From the NCBI GenBank assembly GCA_903845195.1, contig CAIMWO010000044.1, forward strand, positions 1 to 64,000: DNA of 64,000 nt. Direction: 5' to 3'. The stretch is from an uncultured Phycisphaerales bacterium (GTDB lineage: Bacteria; Planctomycetota; Phycisphaerae; WQYP01). Each line of letters begins with the position of its first letter. The first letter of the stretch is position 1. Below, piece by piece: positions 54,185 to 62,068 of the stretch. A model generated the notes under the pieces. It ran no database searches. It was not told the DNA's origin and saw only the letters and a program-made list of their open reading frames with translations. The translations under genes were made by a program, and so were the position numbers.

Positions 54185-54331
54185 TCAAAACAGCCCCAGT
54201 TCCTTGAAACGGACCAAGGCATAGATCAACGCCCCCAGCGAGGCCAGAAAACCGATCAGGGCCATCGCCGTGTAGACGTTGTTCTGGGGCTTGACGATCA
54301 GTGCCCCGCCGGGTGCATTAAGACGACTCAT
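54185..54331 (-). CDS. 48-residue single-pass membrane protein
   Basis: ATG at 54331 with a perfect GGAGG 5 nt upstream; stop TGA at 54185-54187. The sequence begins MSRLNAPGGALIVKPQNN, then one helix (VYTAMALIGFLASLGALIYALV, ~19-40) and a short basic end RFKELGLF. Too short to assign to a family by eye. It lies between the coiled-coil membrane protein gene and mreB on the same strand, so a role with the cell-shape machinery is possible but only inferred. Confidence 0.75.
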   Translation of the reverse strand: MSRLNAPGGALIVKPQNNVYTAMALIGFLASLGALIYALVRFKELGLF

Positions 54332-54441
54332 CGGACCTCCGTCGCTGGCTTGCTTGCCTGTGCTCGGATACCCGCTACGCCGTCCGTACTGCGAGTACCC
54401 CTATTATCGGTCATTTCCCCCGCAATCATGAACCCCGTTAA

Positions 54442-55293
54442 TTACTGACCCGCTACGCTCGTCGCCAGATCGCTCACCAGAACCGTCTGGCCCGGCTTCA
54501 CCAGCGTGACCTGAATCACTGATTCATCCACCGTTGTCCGCGTCACCGACGCATCGCCGATGTATGCGTTGCCGCGGGAAACCGTGAACTGCGTTCCCAC
54601 CTTCACGCCGTCACGCGTGCCCAGCGGCACCGTCACAAACGTCCGGCCATTGTTCAACTGCACGCTGGAAATCTTCGCATTCACCTGCACCGGTGCCTGC
54701 ACCGCCGTGACCACGCTGCTCTTCGATTCGCTGCTGGGAACCACTGCGCCGGCCTTCTCGGAACTCGCCGCCAGGGCTTCCTGCAACTTGCGGATGGCCG
54801 CGGTCGCAAAATTCAACTGCGTCGTCAATTCATTATTCACGCGGCTCAGTTCCGCGTTCTGGGCGATCAGCCGAGTGATCTCCGGACGCACCTGCTTCAA
54901 TTCGTCATCTTTCGCCGCCAACTGATCCTTGAGCGCCGTCACCGATGCCGTCAACTGACCCTGCTGCGTCGTGAACTGCACGTTACGAGCATCTAACGAA
55001 TCGCGTTCTGCAGTAATCGAGGCCACCTGGCCCTGCAGACCCTCAACCTGCGCCTTGAGCGCCGTCACCTGGTCGCTCAGTTGCTTCTGGGTGTCGGCCA
55101 GCCGGGTCTCGCCCAACTGGTTCTTCGCCCGCTCCACGTCAAACGCAGCCTGCGCCGAAAGCTGACCCTTGCGGGCCAGTTCCACGTCATTCTTGTAGTT
55201 CTCGAGATTCTTAAAGCCGATGACAATCATCACGGCCAGCACGAGCGCCACGACCAACTGAAGGACGATGAAAACTTTTGTCAGGATACTCAA
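54442..55293 (-). CDS. membrane-anchored coiled-coil protein
   Basis: 283 residues from a TTG start at 55293, supported by GGGAGG 6 nt upstream; the next codons read SILTKVFIVLQ. One N-terminal helix (VFIVLQLVVALVLAVMIVIGF, ~7-27) is followed by a coiled coil from ~30 to ~180 (LSDQVTALKAQVEGLQGQVASI, LIAQNAELSRVNNELTTQL). It ends in a small beta domain (~205-283) with GTRDGVKVGTQFTVSRGNAYIG. Anchor, coil and beta domain in this order resemble MreC, but the family is not one I can name. It is upstream of the 48-aa gene and mreBC on the same strand. Confidence 0.82.
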   Translation of the reverse strand: MSILTKVFIVLQLVVALVLAVMIVIGFKNLENYKNDVELARKGQLSAQAAFDVERAKNQLGETRLADTQKQLSDQVTALKAQVEGLQGQVASITAERDSLDARNVQFTTQQGQLTASVTALKDQLAAKDDELKQVRPEITRLIAQNAELSRVNNELTTQLNFATAAIRKLQEALAASSEKAGAVVPSSESKSSVVTAVQAPVQVNAKISSVQLNNGRTFVTVPLGTRDGVKVGTQFTVSRGNAYIGDASVTRTTVDESVIQVTLVKPGQTVLVSDLATSVAGQ

Positions 55294-55591
55294 GGGACGC
55301 CTCCCAAAGGTTAAGACTCATCGAGCCGGTGTTCATTCACTTCGACCGCCTCCGCGAGCGGCCGCAATGAAACGACTTTCAAGATTCAATTGCGATTCGG
55401 TAAGTCCTGTCAGACCAACCGGATCGGATGAGGAGGACGATGCCCGGATCTGGATGCACTTCGCATCATCGGACACCTTCCACCACGCCAGCGTAGTCTA
55501 ATCCACGGGGATAGGGTGTCAAGACCATATCCCCGAAGTTCCCCCGGATTCACTCCTTAGGCGTCCTTCGAGACTCCGCCGGCCGCCTCCC
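55294..55591. other. 298-bp intergenic region with one hairpin
   Basis: Contains a stem-loop at 55506-55535 and the leader of the coiled-coil protein. No gene supported. Confidence 0.5.
55506..55535 (-). terminator. candidate terminator hairpin after the metallopeptidase pair
   Basis: CGGGGATA (55506-55513) pairs exactly with TATCCCCG (55528-55535) around a 14-nt loop that can form a further 3-bp stem. It lies ~57 bp past the metallopeptidase stop. No T-run, so uncertain. Confidence 0.4.
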
Positions 55592-56602
55592 TCACTGCCC
55601 GACGTACCTCCGCCAGTACTTCTCCAGGTCATCAAAAGTCCACTTGTAGTTGGTCTGCAGAGACTCGGCGGTGGTAGCCCCCTTCTTGATGTCGTCGAAA
55701 AAATGCAGGAAGGCCTTGCGATCCTTCAGGATCAGCGTTTCCACCAGGGTTCGCATCACCGGATACATCTCCGCCTTCTGGTTACCTGCATCGTCCTTGA
55801 ATAGCGCCGAAAAGGACTTCTCCTGCAGCGCCATCTTCCTGGCGTCGGCCTTGACGTCGCGCGGAAAGCACGAGGAACCCACGACTTCCGCTATGCCTTC
55901 ATTAAGCCAGCTCGGCATATCCCGATCCGATATGTACCGCTGGACGAACGAATGCGTCAGTTCATGCGTCAGAACATAACCCCACATCCGCTTGGCCGTA
56001 TTGACATTCCCGAGCGTGTAACGCTCGTCGAGCTTGGACATGACCATGTATCCGCGAATGCTCCTTTTGCCGGTATATTTGTAGCTGTAATATCCGGCGG
56101 CATCCGCAGAGCTTGGATCGCGATCTACCTTGTTGGCAAACGCCGCGAACGATTCATGGGTGCTGAACATGAAACATGAAAGCTTCCCCAAATACACATT
56201 TTCTTTTACTGGAATGTCGAACTGCCTGGTGACCGCTGCGTACGCCGCCTCAACGTTGGTCTTGATGAACTCATACTCCCGTGGATCCCAATCCGTGAAA
56301 ACGAGATAGTGATCAGTCTCGATTTCCTTGAACTTGATACCGAGGGTCTTGGCCACTTCGGCGGCTTCTGCGCGGGCCTCGACCATCGCCTTCGCCGCCT
56401 CTGCGGGCGTAGCCTTCTTGTACTTCGCCTCGGGTTCCGCAGCGTCCTTGCTCGCGACGCCCTTGGCGGGAGTCGGCGAAGCACGCGTCGTTGCCGGCGC
56501 GGTCGTGGGTTTTTGAGCCTTTTTCGTCGTTTGGCCGAAGACTTCGGTGCCGGCCGCGCCCACCAAGACCACCAATGCCCCGACCCATAGCAAATGACGC
56601 AT
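55592..56602 (-). CDS. exported gluzincin-type metallopeptidase (copy 2)
   Basis: 336 residues from the ATG at 56602 (MRHLLWVGALVVL); a longer frame overlaps the upstream copy. Signal peptide ends near VFGQ. A Thr/Ala/Pro/Lys linker (~25-60) leads to the catalytic domain: VLTHELTHSFVQRYI (~195) gives HExxH, and SWLNEGIAEVVG the third zinc ligand Glu, the gluzincin pattern of peptidase MA-like proteins. The C-terminus TNYKWTFDDLEKYWRRYVGQ is identical in the paralog upstream apart from few positions. Substrate unknown; the protein acts outside the cytoplasm. Confidence 0.82.
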   Translation of the reverse strand: MRHLLWVGALVVLVGAAGTEVFGQTTKKAQKPTTAPATTRASPTPAKGVASKDAAEPEAKYKKATPAEAAKAMVEARAEAAEVAKTLGIKFKEIETDHYLVFTDWDPREYEFIKTNVEAAYAAVTRQFDIPVKENVYLGKLSCFMFSTHESFAAFANKVDRDPSSADAAGYYSYKYTGKRSIRGYMVMSKLDERYTLGNVNTAKRMWGYVLTHELTHSFVQRYISDRDMPSWLNEGIAEVVGSSCFPRDVKADARKMALQEKSFSALFKDDAGNQKAEMYPVMRTLVETLILKDRKAFLHFFDDIKKGATTAESLQTNYKWTFDDLEKYWRRYVGQ

Positions 56603-56691
56603 AATGAACCCCTGGTGCCTGAAACTCTGCCCCAAAGAGGACAGCCGACAGCTTGGTTTGGCCGTCTTCTCAGCCGCGTGACCGCCCGTCG

Positions 56692-57750
56692 TTACTGGCC
56701 GACATACCGCCGCCAATACTTCTCCAAATCGTCGAAAGTCCACTTGTAATTAGCCTTCAGCGACTCCTCTGCCGACGACCCCTTCTTGATGTCGTCAAAG
56801 AATTTCAAAAATACCTTGTGGTCCTTCAAAATCAGCGTTTCCGTCATGGTCCGCATCACCGGATACATCTCGGCCTTCTGAAAGCCCGCACGATTGTCGA
56901 AGAGCGGTGCGAAAGACTTCGTCTGCAGTGCCACCATTCGCGCCTCATCCCGGACATTCTTCGGAAAAACTGACGCCGCCACCACTTCCGCGATCCCCTC
57001 GTTCAGCCATGTCGGAATATGCACATTCGAGATATACCTCGCCACAAACGAATGCGTCAGCTCGTGCGTCAGCACATAGCCCCACAACTGCTTCGCATTA
57101 TTCAGATTGCCCCCCGTGAAGCGGTCGTCCGGCTTAGGCATAACCATGTGCCCACGACCAGAATCCGTACCCGAGTAATAACCAAGAAGACCCGGACCCG
57201 CGTGCATGTGCTCGATCTTCGCACTGTATTCCACGAACGTGTCGTTCTTGGCGAACATATAACACGGCAACTTGCCATAGTAGATGTTCTCTTTCAACGG
57301 AATATTGAATTGCTTCGTGATCGCCCCGTACGCCCCCTCCACGTTCGTCTTTAAAAAACCGTATTCCCGCGGATCCCAGTCCGTGAACACAATATAGTGA
57401 TCCGTCTCGATCTCCTTGAAGGTGATCTTCATCACCTTCGCCACTTCGTCGGCATCCGACCGGGCCTCCGTTAACTCGTCCGCCATCTCCTCAGGCGTCA
57501 CCTTCTTGTACTTCGCCTCAGCCTCCGGAGCCGCCTCCGTCTTGTCGACTTTATCCGTCCTGTCTGGCCTGGCGATTCTATCGGTCTTCCTGGTAGCAGC
57601 CGACGCACGCGTCGTCGCGGGCCCGGTCGCCGGCCCGGTCGCCGGCCCAGTCGTCGGCCGCGCCGGCCTCGTGTTCGTCTGGCCGAACACCTCGGCGCCC
57701 ACCATCCCAACCAATATCGCCAATGCCCCAACCATCATGATTTGACGCAT
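56692..57750 (-). CDS. exported gluzincin-type metallopeptidase (copy 1)
   Basis: 352 residues. Signal peptide MRQIMMVGALAILVGMVGAEVFGQ, then a low-complexity linker with ATGPATGPATGPATT encoded by 12-bp tandem repeats, then Lys/Asp-rich KTDRIARPDRTDKVDK. The catalytic domain has VLTHELTHSFVARYI and TWLNEGIAEVVAA. It is a tandem paralog of the gene at 55592, sharing long stretches such as FKEIETDHY, FTDWDPREY and KWTFDDLEKYWRRYVGQ. 89 bp separate the two, so they are probably co-transcribed. Confidence 0.82.
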   Translation of the reverse strand: MRQIMMVGALAILVGMVGAEVFGQTNTRPARPTTGPATGPATGPATTRASAATRKTDRIARPDRTDKVDKTEAAPEAEAKYKKVTPEEMADELTEARSDADEVAKVMKITFKEIETDHYIVFTDWDPREYGFLKTNVEGAYGAITKQFNIPLKENIYYGKLPCYMFAKNDTFVEYSAKIEHMHAGPGLLGYYSGTDSGRGHMVMPKPDDRFTGGNLNNAKQLWGYVLTHELTHSFVARYISNVHIPTWLNEGIAEVVAASVFPKNVRDEARMVALQTKSFAPLFDNRAGFQKAEMYPVMRTMTETLILKDHKVFLKFFDDIKKGSSAEESLKANYKWTFDDLEKYWRRYVGQ

Positions 57751-57856
57751 AAAATTACCCCTGATGCCACAAAACGCTGCCCAATCAGCAAGACGTGTAT
57801 CGAGACTATAACGGCTACCCTATAACCCACTCAAGGACCTTCCCCCCCCGCTCGCC

Positions 57857-60079
57857 TCATCGCGCCGCGAGCACATACACCACCGTCCCCACCGCCACCG
57901 CCGCCAAAACCGTAAACAACCCCAGCACATAAATGCGAATACGCCCGCCCTGCGGCGCCAGCACCCCGCGCCCTCCCAGCCGCGCCGCTTCCGCCAACCC
58001 ATTCACCGCCCCATCCACCACGCGTGCATCCATCAACCCCGAAAGACGCGATACCCCGCGCATCGCATACCCCGCCATATTCACCACCCCATCCACTACA
58101 TACCGATCCACAAATCCCAGCGTCACCGAAAACGCCTTCGTCCCATTGACCAATATCCCATCGTACAACGCATCAAAATACATCCCCTCCACCAGCCACA
58201 GATAAACCAGATTCACCCCCGGCAAACGCCGCACGCGATTGGCCAACCCAAACCCCGCAAAGTAAATCCCGATCGCCGCCACAGGCCCCGCCACAAATGC
58301 CCAGATCGCCCATTGCGAAACCATCGCCTGCACATCCTCCGACGGCATCACCGACAACGTCAGCGCCTCCCCGCCGCCCAGCGCCATCACCGCCGGCAAA
58401 CTCTTCCCCAGCACCGACGGCACCCGGAAAAATTCGTACCCCGCAACCACCGACAGCCCGCCCAGAAATATCAGCGACAACGTCATCAACGACGTCTCGT
58501 GCGCATGCTCCCCCAACTCCTCATCCCGCGCCTTGCCCCCAAACGTCAGCCACCAGCAGCGCCACATGTAAAACGCCGTCAGATAACTCGTCGCCACCGG
58601 CACCCAGAACAACATCATCGCCAGATGACGATCCAACGACTGCTGATGCAACGCCATCGCATACTCATACACCCCGGCCAGCCCCAGTTCCTTCGAGTAA
58701 TACCCCGAAAAATACGGTGTCCCCGAAATCGCCAGCACCGCCAGCAAAAACGTCCCCGCCGTTATCGGCATCTTTTTCCAGAGCCCCCCCATCCGCCGCA
58801 TATCCTGCTCGCCACTCAACGCATGAATCACCGACCCCGCCGCCAAAAATAAACACGACTTGAAAAACGCATGCGTAAACAAATGAAACAGCCCCGCCAC
58901 ATACCCGCCCGACCCCAAAAACAACATCATGTACCCCAGCTGGCTGATCGTCGAATACGCCAGCACCCGCTTGATGTCCGTCTGCACCAGCGCAATCAGC
59001 GCCCCCGCCAGCAGCGTGATGCACCCGATGATCGCAATCACCAGCCGCGCATCCATCGTCAAGATCGGAAACACCCGCGCCACCAGATACACCCCCGCCG
59101 CCACCATCGTCGCCGCGTGAATCAACGCCGACACCGGCGTCGGCCCCTCCATCGCATCGGGCAACCACACGTGCAGCGGAAACTGCGCGCTCTTCGCCAT
59201 CGCCCCGCCAAAGATGCACAGCCCCGCCCACGTCAGCCAGTTGTACCCCCAGAACGTCGCCCCGAAATTGTGCGTCAGATAGTTCGCGCCCTCCGGCGAT
59301 AGCAACCGCGCAAACCCCTGCAACCCCTCCGCGCCACCCATCTCCTGGTGCACCGCCGTCTGCACCGCCGACGACAGCACCGCATTCCCCTGTCCATCAA
59401 AAAACGTCAGACTCGCCGGTCCCAAGTGCAGCAGCAAAATCCCGATCCCGATCAAGAACGACACGTCCCCCACCCGATTCACCAGCACCGCCTTCTTGCT
59501 CGCCAGCGCCGGCCCACGCTTCTCAAACCAGAACCCGATCAACAAGTACGAGCAAATCCCCACCAGCTCCCAGAACACAAACATCTGGATCAAACTGTTC
59601 GCCAGCACCAGCCCCAGCATCGAAAAACAAAATAACCCCAGGTACGCAAAATACCGTGAATACCGCGGATCTTCCTTCATGTACGCCATCGAAAATAAAT
59701 GCACCACCGACGCCACCAGCGACACCATCACGAACATCGTCACCGTCAGCGAATCGACCAGCACCCCCATCACCAGCGCCGACCCCACCGAATTCGCCAG
59801 CACCCGCGGCGTCGCCGGATTCTCCGCCCCCACCCCCGGCAACGTAATCCACGGATACGCCAACGCCTCCACATAATGACGCTGATTAAACTCCGCCTTC
59901 GCCACCCACTCGATCGACGCCGTCACCGATAACCCCAGCGTCACCACGATCAACAACGTCCCCACCGCCCCCGCCATGTACCCCATCCGCCTGCCGAAAA
60001 AAATCAGCAGCACAAACGACAGCAACGGCATCCCCGCCGCCAGCAAAAGAATCTGCGCAACCGTCAATCCCATCCCCAA
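57857..60079 (-). CDS. nuoL: NADH-quinone oxidoreductase subunit L (NuoL)
   Basis: 740 residues, antiporter-like membrane subunit of respiratory complex I. Hallmarks: FVFWELVGICSYLLIGFWF (~160), AKSAQFPLHVWLPDAMEGPTPVSALIHAATMVAAGVYL (~285), DIKRVLAYSTISQLGYMMLFLG (~350), HAFFKSCLFLAAGSVIHAL (~385), and the long lateral helix region at the C-terminus. It follows nuoK after a 239-bp gap that contains a MITE; nuoM and nuoN are not next to it. Confidence 0.96.
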   Translation of the reverse strand: MGMGLTVAQILLLAAGMPLLSFVLLIFFGRRMGYMAGAVGTLLIVVTLGLSVTASIEWVAKAEFNQRHYVEALAYPWITLPGVGAENPATPRVLANSVGSALVMGVLVDSLTVTMFVMVSLVASVVHLFSMAYMKEDPRYSRYFAYLGLFCFSMLGLVLANSLIQMFVFWELVGICSYLLIGFWFEKRGPALASKKAVLVNRVGDVSFLIGIGILLLHLGPASLTFFDGQGNAVLSSAVQTAVHQEMGGAEGLQGFARLLSPEGANYLTHNFGATFWGYNWLTWAGLCIFGGAMAKSAQFPLHVWLPDAMEGPTPVSALIHAATMVAAGVYLVARVFPILTMDARLVIAIIGCITLLAGALIALVQTDIKRVLAYSTISQLGYMMLFLGSGGYVAGLFHLFTHAFFKSCLFLAAGSVIHALSGEQDMRRMGGLWKKMPITAGTFLLAVLAISGTPYFSGYYSKELGLAGVYEYAMALHQQSLDRHLAMMLFWVPVATSYLTAFYMWRCWWLTFGGKARDEELGEHAHETSLMTLSLIFLGGLSVVAGYEFFRVPSVLGKSLPAVMALGGGEALTLSVMPSEDVQAMVSQWAIWAFVAGPVAAIGIYFAGFGLANRVRRLPGVNLVYLWLVEGMYFDALYDGILVNGTKAFSVTLGFVDRYVVDGVVNMAGYAMRGVSRLSGLMDARVVDGAVNGLAEAARLGGRGVLAPQGGRIRIYVLGLFTVLAAVAVGTVVYVLAAR

Positions 60080-60150
60080 ACCCCCATCACCACTAATTCA
60101 TCCCATCGCGTCATATCAAAAATCCCATTGGAATCCATCCGTGTTCATCC

Positions 60151-60282
60151 GGCTTTGTTGAAACCCTCATAGAATACAGAAACTGACTGAGATTGGGCAC
60201 TATCGAATCCGCGAAAATACGGGTATCTCAACGGAATTGGGCACCCTAAGAATCGCCCAAACACGAGGGTTTCAACAAAGCC
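60151..60282. mobile_element. 132-bp MITE with IS903-like (IS5 family) ends
   Basis: The ends are perfect 18-bp inverted repeats, GGCTTTGTTGAAACCCTC at 60151-60168 and its reverse complement at 60265-60282. TGTTCATCC flanks both sides (60142-60150 and 60283-60291), a 9-bp duplication. IS903 of the IS5 family has 18-bp ends beginning GGCTTTGTTGAA and makes 9-bp duplications. The interior has no reading frame of note. The target is a GTGTTCATCC decamer repeat, so the duplication could partly be pre-existing. Confidence 0.8.
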
Positions 60283-60318
60283 TGTTCATCCGTGTTCATC
60301 CGTGGCCATTTACGTCGT

Positions 60319-60633
60319 CTACCCCTTCAAACTCGTTCCCTTCTCCACATCGATGCTCGCAAAATTATTGTAGAAATTCAGTATGATCGCCAGCGCCACC
60401 GCCGCCTCCGCCGCCGCAATCACAATCACAAACAACGCAAAAATCTGCCCGTCGATCTTCCCCCCAAACCCAAACGCATTGAACGCCACCAGGTTCAGCG
60501 CCCCCGCATTCAAGATCAACTCGATCCCCATCAATATACCGATCGCATTGCGCTTCACGATCATCGTGATCACGCCCGCCGCCAGCAGCAGCACCGACAC
60601 CATCAGAAAATGTCCCAACGTCAAAACCATCAC
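60319..60633 (-). CDS. nuoK: NADH-quinone oxidoreductase subunit K (NuoK)
   Basis: 104 residues with three helices. LGHFLMVSVLLLAAGVITMIVKRNAIGILMGIELILNAGALNLVAF holds the two membrane Glu-region motifs of NuoK (IGILMGIELILN), and IVIAAAEAAVALAIIL has the second Glu. Complex I proton-channel subunit. Its ATG overlaps the nuoJ stop by 4 bp. Confidence 0.96.
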   Translation of the reverse strand: MMVLTLGHFLMVSVLLLAAGVITMIVKRNAIGILMGIELILNAGALNLVAFNAFGFGGKIDGQIFALFVIVIAAAEAAVALAIILNFYNNFASIDVEKGTSLKG

Positions 60634-61350
60634 GCCACCCCTCCCGCAGTCGGTGGCACAGGCGCAGCCGGGGGGACCGGGGGGGGGGTCGATCCATCCG
60701 GCTCCCGCGTATTCTGCAAAACGCTCGGCGGCACCGCCGCCGCCACCGGACCCGCCGGCCTGCGACTCTTCGCCAAATACGCCGCACCAATCATCACCGC
60801 CAGCAGCAACACCGACACCAACTCAAACGGCACCAAGTACCCCTGCGGATCCAGCAACCCCCGCCCCAATTGTTTAATCGAGTACGCCCCAACCTCCCCC
60901 ACCGGCTCCAAATTCCCCGCCACCCCCCCCCGCCGCCGATACCCCATGCCACCGCGCCGCCAGCATCAACCACCCCAGCGGCACCACCAGCAGCACCCCG
61001 ATCACCACCGCCCAAACCACCTCATACCGCTTCGCATCGTAATTCGTCGTCGGCGACTTGCTCGTCAACATCACCCCGAAAACAATCAGGATCAGCGTCC
61101 CACCCACATACACCACCAACTGCACCGCCGCCAGATATTCCGCGTGCAACAAAAAATACAACCCGCTCATCCCCACCAGCGCAAACAACAACCCCACCGC
61201 CGCCCGCACGATGTTCCGCGCCAGCGCCACCGAAAATCCCGCCCCCACCGTCATCGCCGCAAAAACATAAAACAGCACCACCGGCACCGGCCCATAGTCC
61301 GCCGCCACACCCCCCGCCCCAACCACCGTCTCTGCCAACCCACCAATCAT
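60630..61350 (-). CDS. nuoJ: NADH-quinone oxidoreductase subunit J (NuoJ), frameshifted in a C9 tract
   Basis: Two overlapping frames make one protein. The first, from 61350, has NuoJ features (VLFYVFAAMTVGAGFSVALARNIVRAAVGLLFALVGMSGLYFLL, AAVQLVVYVGGTLILIVFGVML) but runs out after GGGGGEFG. The second continues GNLEPVGEVGAYSIKQLG and PFELVSVLLLAVMIGAAYLA and ends at 60630 in an ATGA overlap with nuoK. The switch lies in a run of nine C on the plus strand (60923-60931); eight would restore a 239-residue protein. Sequence error, mutation or slippage are all possible. The C-terminal tail (REPDGSTPPPVPP) is encoded by another G10 tract at 60679-60688. Confidence 0.9.
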
Positions 61351-61729
61351 CCAAAGTCCTTGTCAGTTTGGAGTTCACGCTTTAGCGTGCCACGTAACCA
61401 TTGCCACGCTCCCGACCACGCCAGAGACCCCAAAAGGAACATGCACCAAGAGCCCCGCGTTTATAGACCCTCCCAAAAACCCTGTCAATTTCCGCCAACT
61501 TCCTCCAATTTTATCCGCCCACCAATGCGCTCCGTCGCCCCTCCCCCAAACCTCGCGAACCGCGTTGGCAAGGCCTCCCTAACTCTCGCCTCCATTCTCC
61601 GCCTCAAACCCCTCTATCCGCCGCACCTCTCGACCGCCTACTGCGTGACTGTGAATGAGGTTCATCTAGAGATCTTAAATATCCGCTCCGCAGGTGCGAG
61701 CGTGCTAAGATTACGCATGGAGGTGATTA
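61351..61729. other. 379-bp intergenic region between divergent nuoJ and the lipoprotein gene
   Basis: Contains a small palindrome, CACGC (61376-61380) and GCGTG (61385-61389) with loop TTTA, inside GAGTTCACGC...GCGTGC, similar to dispersed palindromic repeats. No gene supported; promoters for both flanking genes must lie here, but I see no clear consensus pair. Confidence 0.5.
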
Positions 61730-62053
61730 ATGGGTAAGTTCATTCTGCTGACACCGGTTCTCGGCGCGTCCCTTTTCCTGGCGGGTTGCGGCGATTCCGG
61801 AACGAGTTCCACGCCGACGCAGCCGCCATCACAACCGGGCATTACTGACCATCTGAAATCCGCCGGCGAGGAGATCAAGCAGGCTGCCACCAAAGCGGGC
61901 GAAGAAGCCAAGGACGCCGCGTCGAAGGCCGCCGCAGAGATCAAACCGGCGTATGAAAAGGCCAAGGAGAAAACGAAGGAAGCGATCCACGACGCGGCCG
62001 AAGCCGTATCCGAAAAGACCGCCACACAGCCGGATACCCAGTCGCCGAAGTAA
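61730..62053 (+). CDS. small lipoprotein with amphipathic helical repeats
   Basis: 107 residues. Near-perfect ribosome site GGAGGTGAT 5 nt before the ATG. Signal peptide with lipobox LAGC (Cys 20). The mature part is a long Lys/Glu/Ala helix with ~11-residue periodicity (AGEEIKQAATKAGEEAKDAASKAAAEIKPA), like LEA- or YtxH-like amphipathic proteins. Outer-membrane or periplasmic location likely. No enzymatic motif; function unknown. Confidence 0.8.
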   Translation: MGKFILLTPVLGASLFLAGCGDSGTSSTPTQPPSQPGITDHLKSAGEEIKQAATKAGEEAKDAASKAAAEIKPAYEKAKEKTKEAIHDAAEAVSEKTATQPDTQSPK

Positions 62054-62068
62054 TGAACAAGGCGTTCT

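Noticed and set aside
60142..60291. A full insertion sequence in the nuoK-nuoL gap
   Set aside because: Only 132 bp lie between the inverted repeats and there is no transposase frame; a MITE is the better description.
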